In this document: in pieces, positions 17,474 through 27,478 of the stretch
Position numbering within the stretch: the first letter of the stretch is position 1
Layout: each line of letters starts with the position of its first letter
Assembly (NCBI GenBank): GCA_964547645.1
Contig: CAZJOM010000014.1
Coordinates: 1-64,000, forward strand
Reading direction: 5' to 3'
DNA from: SZUA-430 sp964547645
Lineage (GTDB): Bacteria; Pseudomonadota; Alphaproteobacteria; Micropepsales; Micropepsaceae
DNA length: 64,000 nucleotides
The notes under the pieces: model-generated
Seen by the model: only the letters and a program-made list of their open reading frames with translations
What the model was told of the DNA's origin: nothing
Database searches by the model: none
Program-made: the position numbers and the translations under genes

Positions 17474-19711
17474 CTACCTCCGAACGCGCACGGCAGCTTG
17501 CCGCTGAACGAGACGTTCAGCAGTGGCGTAGTATCCAACCAATCTCTCGCCCTGCATGTCCCATCGCGGCGCCCCCCGGCCAATGAGGACAGAACGCGAC
17601 AGGAGCTCATTGCGCGTGAGGCAGGCGCTTTCGGGGATCAAGACGCAGTCTGGGCATGCCCCGCCGCGATGATTGCAAACGCTTTCCGAACCACATCTCA
17701 GGCTCGCCGGGTTGACCATCCGATCTAGGATCTCGTTACCAAACGCTGGATCTCCACGATCTCGCCACATGGACGACAGGTTGCCCAAGTCCATCGTCAT
17801 GCCGCGGCGATAGACCAGAAAGGCGAGATCCGGCACAAACAAATGCTCACCAAAGGAGCCAGGGTCCAGCCCCGACATCGAGGCGCACACGCCGATGAGA
17901 TGATGAGCGACGCTATGTAGCAACGTGTACGCAAAGGGGTAAGCCTGGCGAGGAACGGAGCGTTCCCGGCGGTATTCGTCGAGAAAGCGCGAAAAGCGCG
18001 AAACGGGATCGTTTTCGATCGCAGCGAACTCCTCGATCAGGCTGCCGCCAAGTCGAACACCCGGAGGCGTTGGGAGAACCATAACGCCATTCGCATCAAG
18101 CCATTCGCGGACCACCGCCTCGTCCAAGCGAACATAGAAGCCTTCGTTTGACTGAAGCAGGCAGAGCACCGGATGTCGCGCCGCCTCGCCAACCTCGACT
18201 CGATCAAACAAACGAAGCCTGACCGGCATCTCCGCGTCGCCCGCTTTGTCCCGCCTCACTGTGGGTGATGATGAGGTCCTCGTGTAAGCGAAGGTGTATT
18301 CGCAAATCCGGACGTCGCGAATGAGGCGCATCTCGGAAATACCGAGCAAGTCGCGGCGCCGCCGGACCTCGAACCTGAGCCTTTCGATCTGCCGCTCGGA
18401 GAGCCCGTCCGGGATGAGAAACGGATCAAGAATGGTCACATCGACTGACACTTCCTTTCCGTCGCTAAGCTGCCCACCGCGCAACTTTTCCTGCAACAGC
18501 GTCTCGTGCTCCACAGCCATTCGTACCGGATCAAATCGACGGACATAGCGTTGGCGGTCTCGGCAAGCTGTGGCGACTCCAGGTGTTGCTTGCTGACGGC
18601 CCGCGAAGACGGTAGCGTTCCACTCCTCGTCTCGCTGGTTTAGGAACGAGCGCGATGCGTTGATCATTTCAGCCGGCGTCCTGCCGTCCGCTTCAAGCGT
18701 CGCGACCAGCGTTCGCATGTGGACGTAGTTGTCCCAATCAGCGCCCCGACCTGCCGCCTGCAGCAGAGCCGCCTTCTCCACATCGGTGAGATGCGTGGGG
18801 GGATAGCCGTAGGTCGTAGCCACGAAGCTCTCAAGCTGGCTTACTTGGGCCGCCCCGAGCAACGACACATATTGATCTTGGTCGAAGACCAGGATCCGAT
18901 CGCCATGCGCATAATAAGCCGCCGACGCGCGATATGAGATGGGCTCCATATTGACTTCGGCAAAGATGGCCTGGTTCTGATCAAGCAGGGGCCCCAGAGT
19001 CTCTAGTGTTCGTAGGTCCCGTTGGAGAATTGGACGAACGGTTCGGCAAGCCACACATTCGAAGTGCCAACCGGCAAGGGCTCCGGGCGGTCTGCGCAAG
19101 TAGAATCTATCGGACTCACATGAACTGCAGCGCGCGATATCACGCGTGGTTGCGTTCGCGGAATCCCAATAGCGGTAGCTCGGGCTGATTGGTTCAATGT
19201 CTCCGGACCAATGCGTTAACACAACATCGATCTGCTGCCAGTCGTCAGCACATGCAGCGGCGCCCGTAGGGCAGGCCTGCCGGAAGCGCTCCGCCTCCTC
19301 CGCAACGCGATCCACACGGCGACACTCGCGATGCAGATCACACCGTGTGCACGAAAAGGACAGCGGGAACGGCACATAGCCTACGACCTCCGGAACTTGA
19401 AAAACGAGATCGCCCAACCGAACGCGGACCGCTTGATCGCTCAATACTCGATTGTCGACAGCTAGCGCTGGCGGCACCGGATGGCGCAAATTTTGCCCAC
19501 GCATAGCTCGCGCCGCCCATGCCTCGAAGTACTCCTGAATTTGCTCGCCAATCATACGTTGCGTTATCGGTCGGAGCTCTGCGACCCGATTTCCCGATGC
19601 CGACAACGCCATGCAGGCGCCCAATCCGCCCTCGAAGGTGAAGAGACTGTGAGGCGCGTAACTGGTGGCGAGTTGCCCACGTGACCGCTGCATGGTTGGA
19701 GGTGTTGTCAT
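17474..19711 (-). CDS. drmB: DrmB-like DUF1998 protein (DISARM)
   Basis: A 745-residue protein. The ATG at 19711 is 2 bases after the drmA stop and gives the expected N-terminus (M-T-T-P-P-T-M-Q-R-S-R-G-Q-L). Zinc-type cysteine clusters are visible: C-T-R-C-D-L-H-R-E-C, C-S-S-C and a later F-E-C-V-A-C. The C-terminal C-N-H-R-G-G-A-C-P-D-C with H-H-L-I-G-V is the DUF1998 signature. DrmB forms a complex with the DrmA helicase that blocks incoming phage DNA in characterised DISARM systems. Confidence 0.9.
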   Translation of the reverse strand: MTTPPTMQRSRGQLATSYAPHSLFTFEGGLGACMALSASGNRVAELRPITQRMIGEQIQEYFEAWAARAMRGQNLRHPVPPALAVDNRVLSDQAVRVRLGDLVFQVPEVVGYVPFPLSFSCTRCDLHRECRRVDRVAEEAERFRQACPTGAAACADDWQQIDVVLTHWSGDIEPISPSYRYWDSANATTRDIARCSSCESDRFYLRRPPGALAGWHFECVACRTVRPILQRDLRTLETLGPLLDQNQAIFAEVNMEPISYRASAAYYAHGDRILVFDQDQYVSLLGAAQVSQLESFVATTYGYPPTHLTDVEKAALLQAAGRGADWDNYVHMRTLVATLEADGRTPAEMINASRSFLNQRDEEWNATVFAGRQQATPGVATACRDRQRYVRRFDPVRMAVEHETLLQEKLRGGQLSDGKEVSVDVTILDPFLIPDGLSERQIERLRFEVRRRRDLLGISEMRLIRDVRICEYTFAYTRTSSSPTVRRDKAGDAEMPVRLRLFDRVEVGEAARHPVLCLLQSNEGFYVRLDEAVVREWLDANGVMVLPTPPGVRLGGSLIEEFAAIENDPVSRFSRFLDEYRRERSVPRQAYPFAYTLLHSVAHHLIGVCASMSGLDPGSFGEHLFVPDLAFLVYRRGMTMDLGNLSSMWRDRGDPAFGNEILDRMVNPASLRCGSESVCNHRGGACPDCVLIPESACLTRNELLSRSVLIGRGAPRWDMQGERLVGYYATAERLVQRQAAVRVRR

Positions 19712-19713
19712 GT

Positions 19714-22700
19714 TCAGCCCTCTCCATCCAATTCGCTTGATGCGGTCCGCCTGCGACGCTCCACGCCACGATTGCGCAACATAGCCATTGCGTCGCCAAC
19801 CTCTTCCCAAGAGAGCGGCTGGTTCCGCGCCGTGCGGTTCGAGGCGCGAATGCGACCAGCCGCATCGACGTCGCGGAGACTGGTCATCGGGCGTTGCAAC
19901 CCCGTCAAAGGATTGCCCCAAAAGTCGCTGAGGCGTCCCGTAAAGTCGCCACTAGCGATGGTGGCCTGGATACGGGCCGCCGCCGCTCGCACAAGATCGG
20001 CATAGTAGATGGGGTTACTTGGAGCACCTGTCCTCGCGCCAATACCCACAGCTTCGACCACAAACGCAACACAATCATCGAATGCCCGCGGATCGCGAAG
20101 GAGTCGCTCGACCTGCTCTACAGTCGTGGGCACTGTGACTTGGCCCTTCTGCTCGAGGGCTGCCGCCACGAAACGCTCCTGATGCCGCACGCCGGCAAGC
20201 CACATCTGCACCAGCGAAGGAATCGTTCTGTCAATAGCGCGATCGGCCCAACGTTCAACCGCCGGTGGCGCTATCATCCGCTCAAGTAGGCGGTGAAAAG
20301 ACTCGTGAACCTCGACAACAAAACGATCCCTTCGCGTTTGGGGCGTTGGGATCAACAGCGAGAAGCCGACATGTGCGCGCCCGATGCGCGACGAAGCCTG
20401 AATGTACTCAGCAATGTCGGACGGCATACCCGCAAATGCCATGGCGTTGAACGCATCAACGTCCACACCGTGCGAGATCGCCGATGTCGCGACAATTCCG
20501 CGGAGTGCACGACTGATGTCATCGCGCATCGGATCGAAGGGTCGCTCCGCTTCTCGGATTACGGCTTGAATTCCGCCTATATCGACGCCGCCCGAAATCA
20601 ACTCCATCTGGAAAGCGGTGAGCGCGTAGTCCGGTCCCATCGCCAAATGCGCTTCGCGCACTTCTGCCTCCAAAGCTGAGAGGATCTGGTCGCCACCTTT
20701 TTTGTTTGTCACATAGGTGAGCTGGATGCGGTGAAGATCGACCAACGCCGCCAGCTGATCGAAGCGACCATTTGCAGCTGCGGCTTGAACAGCCGCCCGC
20801 CGTTCGTCCCCCCATCGCTCATCGGAAACGCATTCCTCAATCTCGGCGGCCGCGCGCGCTTGCCTAGTACCAACCGTCGACGCCAAATCTCTTTGCCAGC
20901 GGGTTATGGTCGATGCGTGTGCTGCAAGCACTGACAGCGTAGTAACGGTGTGCAGACGGCCGTTCGTCATCAGGCTCGCATACAACCGTCCCCACGGAGC
21001 AGCAGCTTCTCTACCGCGTGGAGTGGCGATCGCGTCTTGGCGCGCCGTCGCGGCCGTGCCGCCTTGCTCAAAACTCGCCATTCGGGTGTAGAACCCGCCG
21101 TGCAAACTTGGTCCGGGATGAGGAAATTGGATGACGCGGCGCTGGTAGAGTGCACGTGTATGCTTGGCCACGTCCGCGGCAGTTGCTGTGGCTCCGATCA
21201 CATGCGGCAACCTCGGACGGTCCGGAGCACCCGGGACACGGCAGGCACGTTGCCCAAGAATACCGGCCAACCGTGAAAGCCAAGCAAACAGGCCTGTTTC
21301 AAATATTCCGCCGAATGTGCCGAGACTCTCCTCCAGGAGATGCATTTCGTCTTGGACGATCAAACTCGGAAATGGGTCAAGGAAGACTTCTAATCCTTCG
21401 GAGAACGCTGGCGCCACTTGATGAAGGTCGGCGGTTGGTGCGGCGTTTGGTGCGGCGCCGCTGGTCATGTGGAGGAGTCCTGTCGGTCCTCCCTCAACCC
21501 AGCGTGCAAGGCCGAACATCCCAGCGATCCGGTCCACCGTCGTTGTGCTTTGACCGAGCAGAGCAAGCTTGTCGATCGTTCCTATAAGAACTGAAGGTGC
21601 GCGGCGATAGATGTCGGTGTCCGCGAGCAAAAACGGGAGCGGCTCGCAAGAAACTGCCGGATAGCAGCGGTTCCATTCACACGCATTGTTCAGACACACA
21701 ATGCCAAGCCGATGATGGTGTTGCGGAAAGAGTCGCAATCCTGTCCCAAGCGTCGATGTGCAAAAAGGACAAAGAGGCAGCTTGTTCCAAGCGGCATTCG
21801 CTGCCGCATACTCACGGTCAATTCGGTCTTGGCTCGCAAGCAAAGCGCCTTCATCCCGCGCGCGCGGGTGATTCCAAACCGGCACGCAGCGGAGCGCATC
21901 GACCACGTCGCCTGGGCGCTTTTCGGTTGCATTTGGCGTATTGGTCCCGCCGACCCAGAATCCAATTTCGAACGGGTTGCCACCCACGCGTTCGGCACGG
22001 CGAACCATCTCGGCTCGTGCCAATAAACGAGCGAGCCGCTGCGCCTGCTGGACGGTCAATAAACGCAAAGGATAATGCATCATCGCGGTTATTCCGCGGT
22101 GCTTTCCTCTGAGCCGATCCAGAAACAGAGCGTAAACGATCGTTCCAAAGAATGCCTCTGTCTTGCCGCCCCCGGTCGCCATATAGAGCAGGCTCGCGGA
22201 ATCCTCATCGAATGCCGCGTCGAAATGCTGCGCATAATGCGGAAGCCGTGATGCAAACGTCGGTACATGTGCCAGCACAAAGGCTAGCTGGAACAGACGC
22301 CACCCGCTTGGTGGATCACCATCTCGATCGGGAGACGCCGCGGCGAACGCTCGATTGAGTAAGAGCCATGCACGATAAGGAGCGGCCTGACCCGAAGCCG
22401 GATCGCGTCGCCAAGCCTCCTGCGCCGCAGATAGTAAGTCGACACCAGTTGCTATGCGTGCGGCTTCGTTCCGCCATGCTTGAAGATCATCTTGAAAGCG
22501 ATTCCGCTGAGCAGTTTCGTCGTCGACGCTACCCTCCTCGCCAGGAACCGATAGCACAGTGTCGCGGCCGACAATTTCAATCCAATCTCGCAACGCGCGC
22601 GGCAATGCCGCTAGTTCCGTTAGATCAGTCGCCTCTTGCCCCAGTCGGCCATAGGCTGTGGGCACCGCGGGAATTTGGGTCGCGTGCATGCGCGGCAGCA

Positions 22701-23931
22701 CGTAGCGCGGCATCCAAGTGGTTCTGAGCGATCGCACACCGTCTACAATGCCTAGATCTCGCACCCCACCATTGACGCCTATTGCCGGCATCGTCATGAA
22801 GCCAGCCAAGTGATAGCTCCGCCTGACGCGCTCGAGCCGCATCGGTCCAAGCGCGCCTTCCGGAAGTTCGGTCGTGATGCTGACATTAAAGAGGCCGCAT
22901 TCTTTCGCAGCGTCACTCTCACGCAAATTCTCGAATGCTATGCGGATAGAGAATGTCCCTGGTTCAAGCGGATCGCGCAGGGGTTGAACCAGAATCTGTG
23001 CGTCGAAGTCCGGCACGAGGTCTGGAACGCTTGGCATTACCGCCCTTGCATTCACCAGAAAACGGTCCCACGCGGCTGGCACCCAAAAGGCCTCCGACGG
23101 GGGGTGTATTTTGCGCCACGCGTTATCTAGACCGACCGGCGACGCGATCCACGCCAGATATGCAGTGCGGACGGCGCGCAGAAGGTCGGTCTTGTGGTTG
23201 GCCGTAAGCGCTTGCCATGTGTCGGGATCGCAAGGAAGCGGCAGCTCCAGTACTGGCGCTTCTATCGGAAGCCGAATCCATTTTTGAGGAATGTCGTAGC
23301 GGCGCGACAGTTGGTTAGGGATACGCAGCCGCCCGCCAAGCACTAGTGAAGGAGGCACGCCCTCATCGACAGCTGTTTCGTCTCGATCATCGCCGCCGGG
23401 AAGCCGCGCCGCCGGCGGCACGCCCACTCCCATCGCTATATATACTTCGCGCGATATAGCCGCCCTTCGCACGGCGCGCTCGCCAGACGCCGTTCCGCGT
23501 GGGATCTCCTGCGCTGCCCGTTGATTGATTTGATTCTTGGCGTGCTCGCGTGCAGTGTCGTTAAAGTCTGCTCTTGGGATCAACCGACCGTCTCGACCGA
23601 ATAGCTCGGCGGCCGTCGGCAGTCCGCGCACATACACGAACAGGCTTGGGCGCACCCTTAGCGTGCCACGTGAAGCCTGGACGCGAAGGTCAATCCCATG
23701 AGCCGGAATCTTGATATCGCTCGATTCATCGTCGCCGTCTTCGTTGAGCCGCGGAAGGATGAAGCCACTTGAGAGAGCGCGCGACGGTTTTTCGCCAACG
23801 ATGATGGCGCCATGCGATCCCTCGCCGGAAACGACGCGGCGAGTGCGCTCGATAATAGCATCGCACACTGCTTCCTTTAGGAGTTGACGGTCGTCCCATC
23901 GCATTCCTGCCAATGCGCGCACTTCAGGCAT
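19714..23931 (-). CDS. drmA: DrmA-like helicase (DISARM)
   Basis: A 1405-residue SF2-type helicase. Motif I is A-T-G-G-G-K-T-E-A-F (near residue 586), motif II V-Q-D-E-M-H-L-L (near 860) and motif VI Q-A-S-S-R-I-G-R-A (near 1180). Four cysteines around residues 700-740 (C-P-F-C and C-L-N-N-A-C) suggest an inserted zinc finger. The size and position before drmB and drmC identify it as DrmA, the motor core of DISARM. The ATG overlaps the preceding drmE-like gene by 8 bases. Confidence 0.9.
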   Translation of the reverse strand: MPEVRALAGMRWDDRQLLKEAVCDAIIERTRRVVSGEGSHGAIIVGEKPSRALSSGFILPRLNEDGDDESSDIKIPAHGIDLRVQASRGTLRVRPSLFVYVRGLPTAAELFGRDGRLIPRADFNDTAREHAKNQINQRAAQEIPRGTASGERAVRRAAISREVYIAMGVGVPPAARLPGGDDRDETAVDEGVPPSLVLGGRLRIPNQLSRRYDIPQKWIRLPIEAPVLELPLPCDPDTWQALTANHKTDLLRAVRTAYLAWIASPVGLDNAWRKIHPPSEAFWVPAAWDRFLVNARAVMPSVPDLVPDFDAQILVQPLRDPLEPGTFSIRIAFENLRESDAAKECGLFNVSITTELPEGALGPMRLERVRRSYHLAGFMTMPAIGVNGGVRDLGIVDGVRSLRTTWMPRYVLPRMHATQIPAVPTAYGRLGQEATDLTELAALPRALRDWIEIVGRDTVLSVPGEEGSVDDETAQRNRFQDDLQAWRNEAARIATGVDLLSAAQEAWRRDPASGQAAPYRAWLLLNRAFAAASPDRDGDPPSGWRLFQLAFVLAHVPTFASRLPHYAQHFDAAFDEDSASLLYMATGGGKTEAFFGTIVYALFLDRLRGKHRGITAMMHYPLRLLTVQQAQRLARLLARAEMVRRAERVGGNPFEIGFWVGGTNTPNATEKRPGDVVDALRCVPVWNHPRARDEGALLASQDRIDREYAAANAAWNKLPLCPFCTSTLGTGLRLFPQHHHRLGIVCLNNACEWNRCYPAVSCEPLPFLLADTDIYRRAPSVLIGTIDKLALLGQSTTTVDRIAGMFGLARWVEGGPTGLLHMTSGAAPNAAPTADLHQVAPAFSEGLEVFLDPFPSLIVQDEMHLLEESLGTFGGIFETGLFAWLSRLAGILGQRACRVPGAPDRPRLPHVIGATATAADVAKHTRALYQRRVIQFPHPGPSLHGGFYTRMASFEQGGTAATARQDAIATPRGREAAAPWGRLYASLMTNGRLHTVTTLSVLAAHASTITRWQRDLASTVGTRQARAAAEIEECVSDERWGDERRAAVQAAAANGRFDQLAALVDLHRIQLTYVTNKKGGDQILSALEAEVREAHLAMGPDYALTAFQMELISGGVDIGGIQAVIREAERPFDPMRDDISRALRGIVATSAISHGVDVDAFNAMAFAGMPSDIAEYIQASSRIGRAHVGFSLLIPTPQTRRDRFVVEVHESFHRLLERMIAPPAVERWADRAIDRTIPSLVQMWLAGVRHQERFVAAALEQKGQVTVPTTVEQVERLLRDPRAFDDCVAFVVEAVGIGARTGAPSNPIYYADLVRAAAARIQATIASGDFTGRLSDFWGNPLTGLQRPMTSLRDVDAAGRIRASNRTARNQPLSWEEVGDAMAMLRNRGVERRRRTASSELDGEG

Positions 23932-26650
23932 GGACCCGATCTCCGCCGACGGTGCTCATCTTTACGTCTGTAACTTCGTCAACCGCACCAAGCACTAGCT
24001 GCCACAGCCCTGGCATGGTTCTCCAACCAATGGCACCCGCCGCTGCCCCTTCTGGATCAAGAACAAATTGCACGACACGTTGATTGAAGAGATAACCCTC
24101 GTGTACTCGGTACGACCGCGCCGGAACGATTGCTGCCCGCCAATACAGATCTGCCGAATGAGGATCGACGCCGACAGCCTGCATGAAGAGCCAGAAACGC
24201 GCCCAATCCCGCGCGGCGCGAGGCTGACGAGCACCGTCTGCGCTTCCCGGCGCCTTATCGGCGGTTAACCAGCGAATGACGTTTTGCAGTTCATGTTCTC
24301 CAATCATCGGATCGGCCGTCCGCATCGCCGCCAAAACATGGCGTGCCTTGTCCGAATCTGTGGCGCCCGCGGTTGCGCTCCGTATGCTTTCGATGCGGGA
24401 GTGATAAAGACCTAGTTGCTTAAGGCTCTCGCGCGACCCTGCTATCGCGAGGCGGATTGGTTCGCGTACGGAAGCATCTAGAACCAAAATTCGATCGCCG
24501 CGCCGGACCTCGCGAGCTTGTATGCGCTCGAACGGCCGAGTTTCCCCTGGAGAAAACTCAAGAACATCGCTGGTTGGACGGTAGGCGAGGCGATGCCCGC
24601 GACTGGTCGTAATATGCAGAATTTCTCCCCGGTAGGCTTCGCCAGATCGCGTAAGATCGATCTCTCCTTCCGGCATCGCTGCCGCAACTCGAAATTCAGC
24701 TTCCGCCAGATCGAGCTTCTCGTCGGCACCGCCGCGTTGGAGTGCCGACATCATTGCGCGAGCGCGTTCGGCAATCGGTGCGAAGGCCGGGATGCGGGCA
24801 AGCGGGCCTATTTCGACGGAAAGCAAAGCAATTCCAGCCGCGTCGCCCAGCAGCAGCACGCGCTGTGGTGCTATCGAAGCAATCAATAACGCCCGGACGA
24901 CGTCAGGCGTGGGGCCGACAACGACTATCCGCGCCGGTTGTTTGGACTCAAATAGGTCGCGCAGCCCACGCGCATCTGCGATCATGCATCGCGTAGCAAG
25001 AGCGCGATCGGCGCTTAGGTACACGTCCGCCGTGCGACGGTCGGGTATGACTAGCGCGGTCGTTTCGTTGTTCCACGTATCATCCCGAAGCACAGTCGCA
25101 AGCTTCGCGGAAACCGGCGTTTCCTCGTCCCAAACCGCCGAGCGCCTCTCAATGTCAGCGATCAATCGTTTCGCTTCGGCGCCGAGTTCTGGAACGAATT
25201 CGGCGGCTGCAGCGAGCGGCCCCAGCGCCACTTTGGGGCGGAAGAGCCCCCTAATCGTAACATCAACCTCGTCGTCGCCGTCGTGAAGGATGTCCGCTAT
25301 CTCGCGTGCTTCGCGCAAGCCGATTGGCGAGGATGCAGACCTGCGCAGGAACGCGAGCGCGCGCGACACTGCATCAGCAGCAAGAGCATTTCCTCCTTCT
25401 CGGAATTTCCGACCTAGAGATAGAAGGTCGTCGCGAACAGCGGCGAGCGAAGCGTCCTTGATGTCAGCGTCAAACGCAATGGCGGTTGTGCTGTCCGGCA
25501 GCATCGCCGACGGACCGAGTAGGCCCGGCTCCGGCAGATAAGCTCCAACTTCAAGCGGCATTCGGCGCGCGGGGCGTAGCGCTGCGTTGGACATTCGCAG
25601 GGCGCGGACCGCCTTGCGGAGTGCGAATGCGTCTTCGCACAGAACGACGACGGGAGGACGTCGGCAGGGAACACGCTGCAGTGCCTGAAGAGCAACCAGA
25701 AAGCGGCTCTCCCAGTCATCGGGGAGGTCCGACCGGCCTGCTCTGGTCACGTCGACGATGACAGCATCCAGAGCCTTCGCGGCGAAGCGGGAAAAGTTCA
25801 AACAGCGGGCCAGCGGCTCGGGCTTGGTCGCCGCCGGGAGACCAAATACAGCAAACGGGGCCCTGAGCGGATCGCCTACAGCGGAGATGTGGCTCTCTAG
25901 GCCCGCATTTTTGTCGCCGATATGAGTATAGTCGCGCACCCTCCGGAGCACTTGTTGGCCGTCGGCAAGATACGGTGGCGACCTCACTCCTTCCACCGGA
26001 GCGAAGACGCAGGTCGTCTCTAACAAGGTGGGGTTGTGAACGACAATGTTGCTCTGCCGCCTGCCGGCTATGTCAGCCGCCGTGACGGTGGCAGGTCGAA
26101 GGTCGCGGAGGCGCATCTCCAACAGGTAAAGTGAATCGTGCGCGAGATCCGACTCTGCCCATGGCGCACCGTGATGTATCTCGTCCGCGGCGCGCGCAGC
26201 CGCCTGGGCTACGTCGCCAGGATGCACGAGCACGGAGCGCGCCGCCCATGTCGAACCGCTGCGCCACGGCCAGAAAGCGATCGTTAAATGGGCGAGCCGT
26301 CCACTCGCTCTAGCCTCGCGCATTGCGATCGCGGCAGCGGCGAACGCGCCACCAGGCCGCGACGGCCAAGCCATAACGGCTCGGTCTGCCCCATCCTCAA
26401 TGGACTCCAGAATTGCGTCGATGATGGGTCGACCGCGGTCCGCCGGAAGCCAATCCTGCGGCGCCGTAGTCGACGCGAAGCGCACGGCCGTCGCCATAGA
26501 AACGCCGCGCCGCGCAAGGCGCGCTGGCCCTTGCGTCGCCTGGCGGGCCGCCAATAGCGCCGCCACTCGCTCCGCCCGCCGATGTCTTTCCTCGCTTGCA
26601 CGGTCGAGATAGTCGCCTTGTTCCCGTCCGCGCCCCGATCTTTTCGACAC
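23924..26650 (-). CDS. DrmE-like protein of the DISARM locus
   Basis: A large protein (908 residues from a GTG at 26650; an internal ATG at Met52 is an alternative start). It has a basic, Arg-rich N-terminus, then alternating alpha/beta segments such as V-I-V-D-V-T, P-V-V-V-L-C-E-D and I-V-V-V-G-P-T-P, suggesting Rossmann-like folds, but no clear Walker A. It is called DrmE by position, size and general character as the first gene of a drm operon; DrmE characterises class 2 DISARM. I cannot confirm the family from motifs alone. Start uncertain. Confidence 0.6.
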   Translation of the reverse strand: MSKRSGRGREQGDYLDRASEERHRRAERVAALLAARQATQGPARLARRGVSMATAVRFASTTAPQDWLPADRGRPIIDAILESIEDGADRAVMAWPSRPGGAFAAAAIAMREARASGRLAHLTIAFWPWRSGSTWAARSVLVHPGDVAQAAARAADEIHHGAPWAESDLAHDSLYLLEMRLRDLRPATVTAADIAGRRQSNIVVHNPTLLETTCVFAPVEGVRSPPYLADGQQVLRRVRDYTHIGDKNAGLESHISAVGDPLRAPFAVFGLPAATKPEPLARCLNFSRFAAKALDAVIVDVTRAGRSDLPDDWESRFLVALQALQRVPCRRPPVVVLCEDAFALRKAVRALRMSNAALRPARRMPLEVGAYLPEPGLLGPSAMLPDSTTAIAFDADIKDASLAAVRDDLLSLGRKFREGGNALAADAVSRALAFLRRSASSPIGLREAREIADILHDGDDEVDVTIRGLFRPKVALGPLAAAAEFVPELGAEAKRLIADIERRSAVWDEETPVSAKLATVLRDDTWNNETTALVIPDRRTADVYLSADRALATRCMIADARGLRDLFESKQPARIVVVGPTPDVVRALLIASIAPQRVLLLGDAAGIALLSVEIGPLARIPAFAPIAERARAMMSALQRGGADEKLDLAEAEFRVAAAMPEGEIDLTRSGEAYRGEILHITTSRGHRLAYRPTSDVLEFSPGETRPFERIQAREVRRGDRILVLDASVREPIRLAIAGSRESLKQLGLYHSRIESIRSATAGATDSDKARHVLAAMRTADPMIGEHELQNVIRWLTADKAPGSADGARQPRAARDWARFWLFMQAVGVDPHSADLYWRAAIVPARSYRVHEGYLFNQRVVQFVLDPEGAAAGAIGWRTMPGLWQLVLGAVDEVTDVKMSTVGGDRVHA

Positions 26651-26824
26651 GCTCGCTACGTCCCTTTGTCACGGCCACCATCAGTCGGCTGGAGCGCTAA
26701 CGGGGTGACTACAAAGCTCAGCCGAGCACTCAATGAGCTAGCCGACACCGTTTCGGAAGGCAACTGCAAGTGCCGCGGCGATGCGCGTGTAAGTCTAACT
26801 GGGTGTGGATTTGCACTTGTTTTG

Positions 26825-26839
26825 GTCAAAACTTTTGAC
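26825..26839. promoter_or_regulatory. 15-bp palindrome upstream of the DISARM operon
   Basis: GTCAAAA-C-TTTTGAC is a perfect palindrome 175 bases before the drmE-like start, in a roughly 290-base gene-free gap. Near it lies a second small dyad, GGGTC-T-GACCC. It could be a regulator binding site for the defence operon or the remnant of a REP-like palindromic repeat. No promoter hexamers at good spacing were seen. Confidence 0.4.
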
Positions 26840-26938
26840 GACATTGTACGCCAAAGATCGGGGTCTGACCCATTATTGGTCCGCCGCAGGGCCCCGGACG
26901 ACGCGCTCGCGAGCTGATGACGATGCTGGTGGCCGCGG

Positions 26939-27148
26939 CTAGTCAGCGTGCATAGGCATTGGCGCGACCTTGCGCTCGGACCAGATCAGCTGAGCTTGAC
27001 CGCCCTCGATGCCGAACAGGGCAGCTGAAATCGGGCTTGAAAGCGTCGGGTCCCGCAATTGCACTCTTAGGTACTCCTTCGGAGGCTCCGCGGTCGTCCA
27101 TCGGCGCCATGCCGCACCGACCTCAGAGTCTCCAGTCGGCCGCGCCAT
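26939..27148 (-). pseudogene. C-terminal remnant of a DUF736 gene
   Basis: A 69-codon frame whose body (V-G-A-A-W-R-R-W, Y-L-R-V-Q-L-R-D-P-T-L, P-I-S-A-A-L-F-G) parallels the second half of the intact DUF736 gene 330 bases upstream (L-G-A-A-W, Y-L-S-V-R-L-D-D-P-S-L, P-I-S-A-A-M-F-F-G). The N-terminal half (M-S-I-I-G-T-F and the following strands) is missing. It is probably the leftover of a duplication or of an insertion at the end of the transfer operon. Confidence 0.7.
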
Positions 27149-27478
27149 CGCTGTGATCGAGAAGCTGACGCACCGCCAGCGCGCGCCACGGTCTACCGGC
27201 GCCGCGTTCGTGGCGGCGTTTCAGCAGGCGACTGCCAAACGTGGCCCAAAGAGGAGCGCGCGCAATGGCGCCCAGTCCACGGCGACGCGTGCGTACCAAA
27301 CCGACGAACTACGCGAACTGCGCGCTCTGACGCGGACCATGGCCCAGCATATCCAGGCCCTCACCTTGCTCACCGTGGTGGAGCAAAAGCGTCGGATTGA
27401 AGCGCTCTCCGCTTCGCCGCGCGCGGCAAGCTCAATATGCTCGGAGGACTGACCTCGTAGTGTTCGCGCCCGCTGCGT
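27149..27478. other. gap between DUF736 copies, no confident gene
   Basis: About 330 bases. A plus-strand frame here ends with a heptad-like, Leu-rich helix (E-L-R-E-L-R-A-L-T-R-T-M-A-Q-H), which could be a remnant of a coiled-coil protein. It has no good start or ribosome site and I do not recognise it. Confidence 0.3.

Noticed and set aside
26840..26900. Sigma-70 promoter for the DISARM operon
   Set aside because: TTGACC and TACAAT-like hexamers occur but in the wrong order or spacing on the minus strand.
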